Shown here piece after piece: positions 1-9,395 of a stretch of DNA of 64,000 bases. The notes beneath the pieces are model-generated. The model had not been told where the DNA came from, did no database searches, and saw only the letters and a program-made list of their open reading frames with translations. Within the stretch, counting starts at the first letter, position 1. The number at the start of each line of letters is the position of its first letter. Source of the stretch: Labilibacter sediminis (GTDB lineage Bacteria > Bacteroidota > Bacteroidia > Bacteroidales > Marinilabiliaceae); assembly GCF_005877885.1 (NCBI RefSeq), contig NZ_VCHY01000021.1:55218-119217 (forward strand), read 5' to 3'. A program made the position numbers and the translations under genes.

Positions 1-2
1 AT

Positions 3-1880
3 ATCGGCCTGTTAAAAATGGACTTTCTTGGATTAAAAACCCTTTCCATTTTTAAAGAGGTGCTAGACAATGTCAAACTCTCAAAGAATATAGACATCGA
101 TTTGGCAAGTATTTCATTGGAAGATGAAAAAACATTTAAACTCTTTGGAAACGGTGAAACAACGGCGGTTTTCCAGTTTGAGTCGCCCGGGATGAAAAAA
201 CACCTAAAAGCGCTTCAGCCTAACCGTTTTGAAGACCTGGTAGCCATGAACGCCTTATATCGTCCGGGTCCGATGGAATACATCCCTTCATTTATTGAGC
301 GTAAGCACGGTCGTGAAGAAATTGTTTACGACCACCCGCTTATGGAGCCATACCTGAAAGACACCTATGGTATTACGGTTTACCAGGAGCAGGTGATGCT
401 TCAGTCGAGAGCACTGGGAGGGTTTACACGTGGAGACTCGGACTCCCTTCGTAAGGCAATGGGTAAAAAAATCATTGCCATGATGGATAAGCTGAAGGAG
501 AAGTTTATCAAAGGATGTTTGGACAGTGAAGAGTTTGTATCGGCTTGTAAAAACGGAGAAACCACCAATGACGATCCAAATAAGTTGATTGATAAAATCT
601 GGGGTGACTGGGAAGCCTTTGCCAGTTATGCATTTAACAAATCGCACTCTGTTTGTTATGCCTACGTTGCCTATCAGTCAGGGTATTTAAAAGCACACTA
701 TCCTGCAGAATTTATGGCGGGTGTACTTAGCCGTAACCTTACCGACATCACAAAGATTACGATCTTTATGGAAGAATGTAAGCGCATGGGTATGGACGTA
801 CTAGGTCCTGATGTGAATGAAAGTTACCGAAAGTTCACCGTAAACAAAAATGGTGCTATTCGTTTTGGAATGGCAGGAGTAAAAGGTGTTGGAGCCGGAG
901 CTGTAGAAGAAATTATTCGTATTAGAGAAGAAGGAGGACCATTTAAAGATATATTTGACTTTGTTGAGCGTGTGAATCTTCAAACAGTAAACAAGAAAAA
1001 CCTTGAGGCCCTTGCTGCTGCCGGAGGATTTGACGGATTCCCTAATTTTCACAGAGCCCAGTATTTCTCATGCTTGCCTGGTGAACAAACTACATTTGTT
1101 GAGAACCTGGGCCGTTATGGTAATCTTTACCAAAACGATCAAGCTACTGCAGCCAGCTCTCTTTTTGGTGCAGCCGGTGCATCAGCTGCCATCACCAAGC
1201 CAAGTGCTCCTGTGTGCGAAGAGTTTTCTTTGCTCGAAAGACTGGCACGTGAAAAGGATTTAATTGGAATTTACCTGTCTGCACACCCCCTTGATGTTTA
1301 CAAACTGGAAATCAATCATTTTTGCAACACGCGTTTTGCGGACCTCGATGATCTTGAAAAGATGAAAGGACGTGATGTTACCTTGGGAGGTATTGTTACA
1401 GCTGCTCGATCCGGTACCACCAAAAAAGGAAATCCTTATGGCATTATGACGGTTGATGATTATACCGGTTCATATGAGTTTGCATTTTTTGGTAAAGATT
1501 ATCCCGAATTTGCCCGCTTTATGGTTGAAGGATATTATATCATGATAAGAGGGAAAGTACAAGAAAAGCAATGGACTAAAGCTGGTGAGCTGGAGGTTAA
1601 AGTAAATAAAATTGAGATGCTTGATGGCATACGCGAATCAAGAGTTTCGGGCATTAACATCAATATCCCGTTACAGCTTATTGATGATGAACTAGTTTCT
1701 GAATTGGCCAACCTTACAATGGAAAACACAGGTAATGTTTCTCTACGTTTTTCTATTTATGATAAGGAAGACAAAACCAATAAGGCTCAGTTTCTATCCA
1801 GATCAACTAAAATTCAGCTAACAGATGAGATCATTGACTATCTGGAATCCTATTCAGATATTTCATTCAACCTTACTTAA
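3..1880 (+). CDS. dnaE: DNA polymerase III alpha subunit, C-terminal part (cut by window start)
   Basis: This is the replicative DNA polymerase catalytic subunit, lacking its N-terminal PHP domain and part of the palm because the window begins inside the gene; the reading frame is open to the first base. The visible part starts with the conserved segment IGLLKMDFLGLKTL, whose Asp corresponds in the family to the third catalytic aspartate of the palm. The fingers follow (GRKHGREEIVYDHP, YQEQVMLQ, GDSDSLRKAMGKK, FNKSHSVCYAYVAYQ), then a helix-hairpin-helix region (AGVKGVGAGAVEEI) and an OB-fold near the C terminus (DVTLGGIVTAAR to YEFAFFGKDY). The ATG at position 18 is internal, not a start. 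trxA follows 154 bases downstream with its own promoter. Assignment is certain at family level. Confidence 0.97.
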   Translation: MGLLKMDFLGLKTLSIFKEVLDNVKLSKNIDIDLASISLEDEKTFKLFGNGETTAVFQFESPGMKKHLKALQPNRFEDLVAMNALYRPGPMEYIPSFIERKHGREEIVYDHPLMEPYLKDTYGITVYQEQVMLQSRALGGFTRGDSDSLRKAMGKKIIAMMDKLKEKFIKGCLDSEEFVSACKNGETTNDDPNKLIDKIWGDWEAFASYAFNKSHSVCYAYVAYQSGYLKAHYPAEFMAGVLSRNLTDITKITIFMEECKRMGMDVLGPDVNESYRKFTVNKNGAIRFGMAGVKGVGAGAVEEIIRIREEGGPFKDIFDFVERVNLQTVNKKNLEALAAAGGFDGFPNFHRAQYFSCLPGEQTTFVENLGRYGNLYQNDQATAASSLFGAAGASAAITKPSAPVCEEFSLLERLAREKDLIGIYLSAHPLDVYKLEINHFCNTRFADLDDLEKMKGRDVTLGGIVTAARSGTTKKGNPYGIMTVDDYTGSYEFAFFGKDYPEFARFMVEGYYIMIRGKVQEKQWTKAGELEVKVNKIEMLDGIRESRVSGININIPLQLIDDELVSELANLTMENTGNVSLRFSIYDKEDKTNKAQFLSRSTKIQLTDEIIDYLESYSDISFNLT

Positions 1881-1954
1881 TTATAGATGAAAGTAAAATA
1901 AATTTAATTTGCCATTAACTGAAAGGTCGAGACATAAGTAAAAAATTACATATA

Positions 1955-1987
1955 TTTGGTAGCACACAAACTTATTTGCTATTTTTG
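1955..1987 (+). promoter_or_regulatory. Bacteroidota-type promoter for trxA
   Basis: A TTTG box (1955-1958) lies 21 bases upstream of TATTTTTG (1980-1987), matching the TTTG / TAnnTTTG -33/-7 consensus and spacing known for the primary sigma factor in Bacteroides and relatives. It leaves a leader of about 40 bases before the trxA ATG. Assigned by pattern only. Confidence 0.6.
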
Positions 1988-2034
1988 TGTTCCAATTAAA
2001 AAAACAAAAAGTATAAATTTTATAATATTTCGTT

Positions 2035-2352
2035 ATGACAATTGATGTAACAGATGCTAGTTTTGAAGAGGTTGTATTAAAATCAGACAAGCCTGTACTG
2101 GTTGATTTTTGGGCTGAGTGGTGTGGACCATGTAGAATGGTTGGTCCTGTAGTAAAAGAATTAGCGGAAGAGTATGGTGACAAAGCTGTAATCACAAAAA
2201 TGGATGTGGATAGCAATCCTGAAATCTCAGTTAAATTTGGAATTAGAAATATCCCAACCATCCTTTTCTTTAAAAACGGCGAGGTTGTCGACAAACAAGT
2301 TGGCGCGGTTCCAAAAACCATTCTTGCTTCAAAATTAGATGCGCTTATCTAA
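2035..2352 (+). CDS. trxA: Thioredoxin
   Basis: A 105-residue cytosolic thioredoxin that reduces disulfides in target proteins through its active-site cysteine pair. The canonical WAEWCGPCRMVGP active site is present, followed by the family features KMDVDSNPEISVKFGIRNIPT (the last residues being the cis-proline loop) and FFKNGEVVDKQVG. The length is that of classical single-domain thioredoxins and there is no signal peptide. The gene has its own promoter 50 bases upstream and is followed by a strong terminator-like hairpin, so it is probably a single-gene transcript. No thioredoxin reductase is present in the window. Confidence 0.96.
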   Translation: MTIDVTDASFEEVVLKSDKPVLVDFWAEWCGPCRMVGPVVKELAEEYGDKAVITKMDVDSNPEISVKFGIRNIPTILFFKNGEVVDKQVGAVPKTILASKLDALI

Positions 2353-2410
2353 TATGTAACAAGACTCAAAAAAATTTAATTGGCTAAAAATAGCCAATAA
2401 CTAAACTCAG

Positions 2411-2447
2411 AAGTGGTTATCATTTTATTATGGTAACCACTTTTTTT
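2411..2447 (+). terminator. Rho-independent terminator after trxA
   Basis: A stem of 9 Watson-Crick pairs (AAGTGGTTA with TAACCACTT), extendable by three more pairs including a G-T wobble, is followed by a run of T from 2441 to 2447. Confidence 0.75.
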
Positions 2448-2783
2448 ATCCCCACTCCCACAATAATATCTTCCCTTACGCATTAAATTTTCTTCGTTAT
2501 TAGACTACAATTAGTACATATAACACCCCTGTAACGTGTAAATTTTTAGCCATTACAAACTTTTACCTGTTCACCCATATAAAAATAATCCAAATGAAGG
2601 TGTAAAATCCTTAAAATTCACACCCCTCTTACCCTCTCTCTATTAACACCTTACGTTTGTCACACTTTTGTCACGCCTCCTAATTCACTAATACACGCCG
2701 TTAGATGTACCTTAAGGGTTCTATTTTTTCTCACGAAAAAAACACACACACATTTATCATTCTTAATTAAACTACTTAAAAAA
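2448..2783. other. Intergenic leader of the dehydratase/activase gene
   Basis: 336 bases without a gene. It is C-rich on the plus strand with several ACACC/CACCC runs (around 2525, 2625, 2645) and contains a direct repeat TTTGTCAC at 2656-2663 and 2667-2674, 11 bases apart. No convincing -33/-7 pair was found. It presumably carries the promoter and operator of the gene beginning at 2784. Confidence 0.4.
2656..2674 (+). repeat. Two-copy direct repeat TTTGTCAC, 11-bp period
   Basis: Identical octamers at 2656-2663 and 2667-2674 sit on the same helical face, about 110 bases upstream of the 2784 start. This is compatible with a tandem operator half-site, but two copies of eight bases are weak evidence. 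Confidence 0.3.
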
Positions 2784-4925
2784 ATGAGCACGACATTTAA
2801 TCTAACAAACGGACTAACCAAAGCTGAAAAAAGAAACTTTGCTTATGAAACATTTCGAAGTTTCTATAAAGATTCAGCACAAAGCGGGGACACACTTAGT
2901 AGCGCTTCACCCATTAAACTAAGAGCAACAAAAAGCTTAATTACACGACGTACAACACTATTAAGAGACTCTTTTAAACCAGACACCAAAGTAATGGCTA
3001 CATCATTACTCGTTCCGTCCGAATTTGCATGGGCTCTTGATTGTATTCCTCTAAACCTGGAGATGTTTAGTAGTCTTTTGGCCTCTCATTCAAAAATCAT
3101 CGACTTAAACAACAAAGGTAGTTTAACTGCTCCTCGCTGTAGCTTTATCAACTCATTAAAGGGAGCTATGTTAGAAAACCTTCTTCCTATACCTGATGTA
3201 TTGGTTAGTTCCAGCGCTTATTGCGAAGCAGTAGGTCTTTCTTTTGAAGATTTACAAAAGGAATTTAATATTGACCATCACCATATAGAATTACCTGTGT
3301 ATGCAGATGATAGATCGGCAAGCACTTTAGGTCAGAGACTAAAAGAATCATTTATAAAAATGGCTAAATCGCTTAATGCTGATGTAGACCTGGCGTTAGA
3401 AAAATTCAGAACCGTAATGTACAGATCTTCTGAAGCACGAAGAGTGTTTCTTGAACTTTGGGATTACAGAAAGCAAAACGGACCTGTTAACCTTGGTTTA
3501 GAACCATTACACTGGCACATGCAATTTTTACCAATGTGGGGAGATGAGAAATCTGTAGATATGTGTACCCGCCTTAAAAATGAATTTATATCCTACGCAG
3601 AAGGGTTAACTCCGGATGAAAATGAAGGTATACCGGTTGCCATGTATGGATTAATACCATACGGAAGAACTGAAGTATGGAGCATATTAAATGAAGCAAA
3701 TGCCTTTGTTTCGTTTGAAGGTGTTAACTATTTAGGAAACTATGTTATGCCTGATATGAATAACTTTGATCAACTAACGATTGACGAATTATTCGAAAAT
3801 TTAGCACAAAACCTTATCAATGTTCCTATGCGAGGTGGCGATATCATTAAAAAATCGAACGATTTCATGAAAGAAGCTAAACACTTGGGTTCCAAAGGAA
3901 TGATGATTATTTCTCATGAACATTGTCAGCTTCTTGCACCGCGTTTACATGAAATTGAAAATGAGGCCACTAAAAATAATCTTAAAGTTGTATCTTTGGG
4001 TGGCGACTGTATCTTGGGGATGCCTAAGGGCCCAACTTCCTTTAGATTAAGGACTTTCCTTACTTCACTTCAGGGCATCAGCTTAAAAAAAGAAATAAAA
4101 CCTGTTGTAAAACATGAAACAAAAAGCCTACCAAATGTGTATAGATTGGGTGTTGATTTTGGAAGTGGGTTTAGTAAGTATATTTTATTAAATGAGGAAC
4201 ACGAAGTGGTTAAACAGGGAGTTTTTTCATCAGGAATTGATTACCCTGGATTATTAACAGAAATTACACAGAAGATAAATGTAGATCAACCTATTATGCT
4301 TGGTGTAGCAGGTGTTGGAAGCGACAATCCTATTTTTAAGAATATGGTACATCGCCAAACCACTGAAATGAATGCACTTATTAATTCATGCCAAAAGCTT
4401 TTCAGAAGCAGGGAAGAATTATTGGTTATGGACATAGGCACACAAGATGTTAAGATTCTGCACTTTGCCGACATGGAATCAGCTCCGTGGATCAACACCA
4501 ATAAAAGTTGTGGAGCAGGAACCGGGATGGTATTGGTACAGATATTAGAGCGTTGGCGACAAACTAACGCAAACTTTACCTTTGAAACGCTAGACCAATT
4601 GGCATATGAGGCAGAGGAGAGTGAAATAATCAACACAACTTGTGGAATATTTGCAGTAACAAATGTGGTATCTGCACTTATTCAGGCATCAGATGAAAAA
4701 CGCAAATCCATATTAAGAGGGCTATATGAATATGTGGCTACACAAGCCATTAAACTATTACCGCGTGAATTGCAAAACGGCGGAGAGGTGTTTTTAACAG
4801 GTGGTGTTGCCAATCATAAAACACTAAAAAAAGTATTTAAAAATAAAGGATTTGAACTAATTACTCCAGATGTGGAGATTCATCCGCAATATTTGGTAGC
4901 ATTTGGTTCGGCCTTATCGGTATAA
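2784..4925 (+). CDS. 2-hydroxyacyl-CoA dehydratase-like domain fused to BcrAD/BadFG-type ATPase activase
   Basis: A 713-residue fusion. Residues about 65-435 resemble the D-component/HgdB-type family of 2-hydroxyacyl-CoA dehydratases, with three cysteines placed like cluster ligands (C119 in APRCSF, C147 in AYCEA, C409 in GGDCILG). Residues about 450-713 are an ASKHA-fold activase: phosphate loop GVDFGSGFSKY, a second loop at LVMDIGTQDVK, and C576 in SCGAGTG plus C620 in TTCGIFA, the two positions that hold the bridging [4Fe-4S] cluster in known activases. The usual AESE following the second Cys is replaced by AVTN. Known activases use ATP to drive low-potential electron transfer to the dehydratase. 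Here both parts are on one chain, in the order dehydratase-activase, and the next genes are a chemoreceptor (18 bases downstream) and a STAS-like protein, not acyl-CoA metabolism. A role in redox sensing is my inference; an enzyme role is equally possible. Confidence 0.75.
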   Translation: MSTTFNLTNGLTKAEKRNFAYETFRSFYKDSAQSGDTLSSASPIKLRATKSLITRRTTLLRDSFKPDTKVMATSLLVPSEFAWALDCIPLNLEMFSSLLASHSKIIDLNNKGSLTAPRCSFINSLKGAMLENLLPIPDVLVSSSAYCEAVGLSFEDLQKEFNIDHHHIELPVYADDRSASTLGQRLKESFIKMAKSLNADVDLALEKFRTVMYRSSEARRVFLELWDYRKQNGPVNLGLEPLHWHMQFLPMWGDEKSVDMCTRLKNEFISYAEGLTPDENEGIPVAMYGLIPYGRTEVWSILNEANAFVSFEGVNYLGNYVMPDMNNFDQLTIDELFENLAQNLINVPMRGGDIIKKSNDFMKEAKHLGSKGMMIISHEHCQLLAPRLHEIENEATKNNLKVVSLGGDCILGMPKGPTSFRLRTFLTSLQGISLKKEIKPVVKHETKSLPNVYRLGVDFGSGFSKYILLNEEHEVVKQGVFSSGIDYPGLLTEITQKINVDQPIMLGVAGVGSDNPIFKNMVHRQTTEMNALINSCQKLFRSREELLVMDIGTQDVKILHFADMESAPWINTNKSCGAGTGMVLVQILERWRQTNANFTFETLDQLAYEAEESEIINTTCGIFAVTNVVSALIQASDEKRKSILRGLYEYVATQAIKLLPRELQNGGEVFLTGGVANHKTLKKVFKNKGFELITPDVEIHPQYLVAFGSALSV

Positions 4926-4943
4926 AAACTTAAGAACTAAATT

Positions 4944-6116
4944 ATGGACATTTTTATTTTGGGTATTACGCTAATTATCGCTGCGGCATTTGTTTGTTGG
5001 GGCTTGCTTTATCTTGCTTTTAAAAACACATTTGTACTATTTATTGGAAGTATATTTCTGGCCGTGATAGCTTCAGTAGCATGCTTTGGCTTTACCGTAG
5101 GAAATAAAGGACTGGTTCATCTGTTTTGGGCAGTACCCATTGCCATTGTGCTTATCTTGGGGAGTTACTATCTTCTATCGTTAAAGGTAAAAGCTCCCAT
5201 ACAGCATCTAACAGAAGTATTGCGTAAAATGAGCGTAAAAGACCTGAGTGCTAACGTTGATGAAAAGTATGCAAACGAAAAATATGAGATTAAAGAAATT
5301 ATTGATTCGGTTCAGGAATTAATTAATTCGAGTAGAGAGTTAATGCTTAACTTGGATACCAGTTCAACTAATTTATTAAACTCAAGTTCTCATATTAATA
5401 GCAGTTCGTCAAGCATTAGCAATGGTGCCACAGAACAAGCAAGTGGAATAGAAGAAATCTCATCTTCTATTGAAGAGATGACCGCTAATATCCAAAATAA
5501 TTCAGACAATGCTAAAAAGTCTAAAACGATCAGTGTACATGCCAATAGCCAACTTCAAACCGCCTACAAGGAAATAGAAGAAGCAGCTGGTTTAATGAAT
5601 AAAATCAACAATGAGGTAAGTATTGTGACTAAGATAGCTGGTCAGACAAATATTTTAGCATTAAATGCATCCATAGAGGCTGCAAAAGCAGGAGCTGCAG
5701 GTAAAGGTTTTGCTGTGGTTGCCTCGGAAGTTCGAAAACTGGCTGAACTATCTAATATCTCAGCGGCAGAAATTACAAAACTCACTAGAGAAGGTGTAAG
5801 CAAGATAAATCAAATAAACACCGACATTGGTAAATTAAATGATGAAACAGCTAAATCAACTGAATTGGTAACAGAAGTTTCAGCTGCCAGTGAAGAAATG
5901 AATATTGGTGCAAATCAGATCAACAATTCAATTCAGGAACTAAGTAAAGTTGTACAGGAAAATGCTGCATCAAGTGAAGAACTAAGTGCCACTTCTAATT
6001 CATTACTTGAAACAGCACAAAAACTTTCTGCTATAGTGAAAGCATACAACTATAAAGAGGCGGAAATAATACCAATGAAAATAAAATCAAGGAAAAAAAG
6101 TCAGCGATTAGCTTAA
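4944..6116 (+). CDS. Methyl-accepting chemotaxis protein with short membrane N terminus and no obvious sensor domain
   Basis: A 390-residue protein. The N terminus holds about three hydrophobic segments (residues 1-22, 27-50, 55-78) without a periplasmic domain between them. A HAMP-like linker follows (residues 80-130), then a long coiled-coil signalling domain. The hairpin tip is recognisable at about residues 240-270 ([20 protein letters not shown], then [10 protein letters not shown]), the CheA/CheW-contacting region of chemoreceptors. With no external ligand domain it may sense membrane or energy state, or receive a signal from a cytoplasmic partner. The obvious candidate partner is the dehydratase/activase fusion ending 18 bases upstream, with which it is surely co-transcribed. 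The nearest cheA/cheW genes lie about 47 kb away in this window. Confidence 0.9.
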   Translation: MDIFILGITLIIAAAFVCWGLLYLAFKNTFVLFIGSIFLAVIASVACFGFTVGNKGLVHLFWAVPIAIVLILGSYYLLSLKVKAPIQHLTEVLRKMSVKDLSANVDEKYANEKYEIKEIIDSVQELINSSRELMLNLDTSSTNLLNSSSHINSSSSSISNGATEQASGIEEISSSIEEMTANIQNNSDNAKKSKTISVHANSQLQTAYKEIEEAAGLMNKINNEVSIVTKIAGQTNILALNASIEAAKAGAAGKGFAVVASEVRKLAELSNISAAEITKLTREGVSKINQINTDIGKLNDETAKSTELVTEVSAASEEMNIGANQINNSIQELSKVVQENAASSEELSATSNSLLETAQKLSAIVKAYNYKEAEIIPMKIKSRKKSQRLA

Positions 6117-6190
6117 TTAATGCCAGACACACAACATACCTATGATTAGAAGACAGATCTAAACTATTAACATCTGAAAAAACTAATAAT

Positions 6191-6622
6191 ATGGTTACAT
6201 ATAATTACAATAAAGATAAAGAAATTCTAGAGACTTTCTTTGTTAATAATGTCACTCAGGGAGAGATTATCAATTTTTTAAAAGCGATAAGAAGCACCAA
6301 TGAGATGCCTAAGGATTTAAGAATGTTAATTGATTCAACAAAGGGATCATTAGCTTTAAATCCTGCTCAATTATATAAAATACTGGATGAAAACATAAAG
6401 CTATTTTCGCGCTTTAATACCTTAAAAGTTGCTATAGTTTTAGACAGGCCTGTAGATACAGCCCTGGCAGTTATATATACCCGATTGATTCAACTTGAAC
6501 GTTACCAGTTTCAGGTATTCAATACAATATTAGCTGCCACAGGATGGATAAACAAAGGCGTAAATGGCGGTAATCGCCATATAAAACCTAACACCCCACC
6601 ATTATTAAATAACATCATTTAA
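6191..6622 (+). CDS. Small STAS/SpoIIAA-like protein
   Basis: A 143-residue cytosolic protein. Residues about 1-120 have the alternating strand/helix pattern of the SpoIIAA-like STAS/SEC14-type proteins: an N-terminal strand pair (VTYNYNKDKEILETFFVNNV), helix (GEIINFLKAIR), central strand (LRMLIDSTKG), helix (LYKILDENIKLFSRF), strand (KVAIVLDRPV), helix (ALAVIYTRLIQL) and final strand (YQFQVFNTILAATGWI). The C-terminal 20 residues are polar and probably unstructured. It lies 74 bases after the chemoreceptor, is followed by a terminator, and likely completes the three-gene unit begun at 2784. STAS proteins act as regulatory adaptors; any link to chemoreceptor or activase is inferred from position. 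Family call is moderate. Confidence 0.65.
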   Translation: MVTYNYNKDKEILETFFVNNVTQGEIINFLKAIRSTNEMPKDLRMLIDSTKGSLALNPAQLYKILDENIKLFSRFNTLKVAIVLDRPVDTALAVIYTRLIQLERYQFQVFNTILAATGWINKGVNGGNRHIKPNTPPLLNNII

Positions 6623-6663
6623 TAATGGTGAAATTCAATTGTTTCTGTTTTTCCAATTATAAA

Positions 6664-6704
6664 AATAGGGACTATGCAAACGTGCAAGTCCCTATTATCT
6701 TTTT
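6664..6704. terminator. Bidirectional terminator between the STAS-like gene and ahcY
   Basis: A perfect 10-bp stem (AATAGGGACT at 6664-6673 with AGTCCCTATT at 6687-6696) is followed by T-rich sequence on the plus strand and preceded by an A run that gives a T run on the minus strand. It therefore serves both convergent genes. Confidence 0.8.
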
Positions 6705-6738
6705 TACCTCATGAGTATTGCCAGAAGCTTATTGTATA

Positions 6739-8163
6739 TTAGTAACGATAATGTTCCGGTTTATAAGGTCCTTCCTGAGGAACTCCAATATAATCAGCCT
6801 GCTCTTTAGATAGCTTAGTTAATTTTACACCTAACTTTTCAAGGTGTAAACGTGCTACTTCTTCATCTAATTTTTTTGGTAAAGTATAAACTCCAACTTT
6901 GTAATCCCTTTCCCAAAGCTCAAGCTGAGCCAATGTTTGATTGGTAAATGAGTTACTCATCACAAAACTTGGATGACCTGTAGCATTACCCAAATTCACT
7001 AATCTACCACGCGACAATAAGATAATTGAATGTCCATCAGGAAATTCAAACATATCCACCTGAGGCTTAATATTTTTCTCCTTAATACCAGGATAGTTTT
7101 CTAATTTTTCAACCTGAATTTCATTATCGAAATGACCAATATTACAAACAATTGCCTGGTCTTTCATTTTTTCCATATGTTCAATGGTGATAATGTCTTT
7201 ATTACCAGTAGTAGTTACAATAATATCTGTTTCAAATAAAGCATCTTCGGTAGTTGTTACTTCAAAACCTTCCATAGCCGCTTGCAATGCACAAATAGGA
7301 TCAATTTCCGTAACTAAAACACGGGCTCCAAAACCTCTCATACTTTGTGCACAACCTTTACCAACATCACCGTATCCGCAAACCAAAACAGTTTTACCGG
7401 CAACCATAACATCAGTACCCCTTTTAATTCCGTCAGCTAAACTCTCTCTACACCCATAAAGGTTATCAAATTTAGACTTAGTTACGGAATCGTTAACATT
7501 GATTGCAGGGAATAACAACTCCCCCTTTTCCATCATCTGATATAAACGGTGAACTCCGGTAGTTGTTTCTTCACTCACTCCTTTACATTTTTTTGCAACC
7601 TTTGCCCATCTGTTAGGATTCTTCTCAAACTCAATTCTCAGCTTATCTATTAGCAATCTATAATCTTCTCCTTCGTTGCTATAATCTTTATCTAAGATTG
7701 ATTTATCCTTTTCAATATCACATCCAATGTGAATCATCATTGTAGCATCACCACCATCATCTACAATTAAATCAGGACCTTCTCCGTTACCAAAATCAAG
7801 GGCTTTCTCTGTACACCACCAGTACTCTTCAAGAGTTTCACCCTTCCAGGCAAAAACAGGTACTCCGGCCTGAGCTATTGCAGCTGCGGCATGATCCTGT
7901 GTACTATAGATATTACAACTACACCAGCGTACATCAGCACCAAGATCAACTAAAGTTTCAATTAAAACTGCAGTTTGAACTGTCATATGAAGAGAACCCA
8001 TAATTTTGGCTCCTTTTAACGGTTTTTTCCCAGCATACTTTATTCTTAATGCCATTAAACCAGGCATTTCTTTTTCTGCAATCTCTATCTCTTTTCTTCC
8101 AAAATCGGCCTCAGCCATATCTTTCACTTTGTAGTCAAGTGAATTTGTTAATATCTCAGACAT
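6739..8163 (-). CDS. ahcY: S-adenosylhomocysteine hydrolase
   Basis: A 474-residue cytosolic NAD-dependent enzyme that cleaves S-adenosylhomocysteine to adenosine and homocysteine, clearing the inhibitory product of methyl transfer. Seen in the sequence are the substrate-binding segments [28 protein letters not shown] and [11 protein letters not shown], the NAD-binding loop [20 protein letters not shown], and the C-terminal [27 protein letters not shown], ending in [10 protein letters not shown] as is typical. The length matches bacterial enzymes with the extra segment around residues 150-200. It stands alone between a bidirectional terminator and its own -7 element. A SAH riboswitch was looked for upstream and not recognised. 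Confidence 0.97.
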   Translation of the reverse strand: MSEILTNSLDYKVKDMAEADFGRKEIEIAEKEMPGLMALRIKYAGKKPLKGAKIMGSLHMTVQTAVLIETLVDLGADVRWCSCNIYSTQDHAAAAIAQAGVPVFAWKGETLEEYWWCTEKALDFGNGEGPDLIVDDGGDATMMIHIGCDIEKDKSILDKDYSNEGEDYRLLIDKLRIEFEKNPNRWAKVAKKCKGVSEETTTGVHRLYQMMEKGELLFPAINVNDSVTKSKFDNLYGCRESLADGIKRGTDVMVAGKTVLVCGYGDVGKGCAQSMRGFGARVLVTEIDPICALQAAMEGFEVTTTEDALFETDIIVTTTGNKDIITIEHMEKMKDQAIVCNIGHFDNEIQVEKLENYPGIKEKNIKPQVDMFEFPDGHSIILLSRGRLVNLGNATGHPSFVMSNSFTNQTLAQLELWERDYKVGVYTLPKKLDEEVARLHLEKLGVKLTKLSKEQADYIGVPQEGPYKPEHYRY

Positions 8164-8188
8164 TGTATATATTTTTTATTTTAAACTG

Positions 8189-8196
8189 CAAAATTA
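8189..8196 (-). promoter_or_regulatory. Candidate -7 element for ahcY
   Basis: The minus strand reads TAATTTTG here, a match to TAnnTTTG, about 25 bases upstream of the ahcY start. No TTTG -33 box lies at the usual distance. Confidence 0.35.
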
Positions 8197-8289
8197 ATAA
8201 AAAAAGAACTACCTCACTGTAATAACATAAGTTAGGCAAAAAATATTCAGCTCTACCAGCCTAATAAATACGAAATTATTGAATGTTAT

Positions 8290-9231
8290 TTATTCAGTAA
8301 GCTCACTCAACACAGACCTTATTATGCCCTCGTCTTTTTTGAGCTGTTCTTTTAGCGCATCAAGTCCTTTAAACTTTTGTTCATCCCTTATTTTTTTTAC
8401 AAAAATAATTTCAATTTCCTCTGAATAAATATCTTGGTTAAAATCCAAAATATGAACTTCAATTGTAGTGGCTGATTTGTCCTTGTTTACAGTCGGGCGA
8501 ATACCAAGGTTCATCATACCCCCGTAACGCCTACCCATTACATCAACCCAGCATGCATAGACACCCGTTGAAGGAATAAGTTTATAATGCTCATTGGGGG
8601 TAATATTGGCCGTTGGGTAACCTAAAGTGCGCCCTAACTTTTGCCCTCCCTTAACTGTACCAAAAATGGAGAAAGAATACCCCAACATGCGGTTGGCCTT
8701 TTCAATAAGTCCCCGGTTAAGGGATTGACGTATTGCAGTAGAACTAATAACCTCATCCTGTACAGCAACAGCTTCCACCTTAGAAATACTAAAACCTAAT
8801 TTTTGGCTTAACGTCAGATAGGATTCAAAATCGTGAATACGATCCTTTCCAAATCGATGATTATAACCAACCACCAGATGTGTCATTCCTATCTTATTTA
8901 TTAATACTTCCTTAATAAATTCTTCAGCAGTCATATTGGCCAACTCTTTACTAAACGGTAAAAGAAGCAGGTGTTCAATTCCTTTTTGACTAATTATTTT
9001 TGTTTTCTCATCCAAAGTCGTGATAAACTGTAAATCATCACCGCCCTTATCTAATACCAACCGTGGATGTGGCCAAAATGTAAGAATTGCAGATTGTCCT
9101 TTTAATTCGTGCGCTTTTTCAATAACATGATCAATTAGCTTTTGATGTCCAATATGCACACCATCAAACATACCAATTGTAACCACTGTATTGTTTCCTG
9201 TATATGTATCCGGGCTTGAGTAAACCTTCAT
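8290..9231 (-). CDS. ribF: Bifunctional riboflavin kinase / FAD synthetase
   Basis: A 313-residue bifunctional enzyme making FMN from riboflavin and FAD from FMN. The N-terminal nucleotidyltransferase half shows VTIGMFDGVHIGHQKLI (the HxGH motif), WPHPR, VVGYNHRFGKDR and the ISSTAIRQSL signature. The C-terminal riboflavin kinase half has GRTLGYPTANI and the segment MNLGIRPTV, followed by EVHILDFNQDIY. Length fits the bacterial RibF family. It is read in the same direction as ahcY, but 126 bases and a separate candidate promoter lie between them, so it is probably an independent unit. Confidence 0.97.
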   Translation of the reverse strand: MKVYSSPDTYTGNNTVVTIGMFDGVHIGHQKLIDHVIEKAHELKGQSAILTFWPHPRLVLDKGGDDLQFITTLDEKTKIISQKGIEHLLLLPFSKELANMTAEEFIKEVLINKIGMTHLVVGYNHRFGKDRIHDFESYLTLSQKLGFSISKVEAVAVQDEVISSTAIRQSLNRGLIEKANRMLGYSFSIFGTVKGGQKLGRTLGYPTANITPNEHYKLIPSTGVYACWVDVMGRRYGGMMNLGIRPTVNKDKSATTIEVHILDFNQDIYSEEIEIIFVKKIRDEQKFKGLDALKEQLKKDEGIIRSVLSELTE

Positions 9232-9249
9232 TATATTTTACTTTGGCCA

Positions 9250-9257
9250 CAAAATTA
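9250..9257 (-). promoter_or_regulatory. Candidate -7 element for ribF
   Basis: The minus strand reads TAATTTTG, 18 bases upstream of the ribF ATG. No -33 box is visible at the usual spacing, and the leader would be very short. Confidence 0.35.
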
Positions 9258-9395
9258 CGCTAAAAAATGAGAATAACTGAATTGATATTAATAAACAAAT
9301 AATAAGATGAATGAATAATACTTAAACAGTAATAATATAGCTATTAAGGATGCTAGAAAATGCCACTAAAAAAGAACTTCTAAACATTAACGCAC

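Noticed and set aside
1..20. Start of dnaE at the ATG at position 18
   Set aside because: The frame is open to the window edge and the residues upstream belong to a conserved palm motif, so the gene is cut, not starting here.
8164..8289. SAH riboswitch upstream of ahcY
   Set aside because: The 126-base leader has no recognisable riboswitch core.
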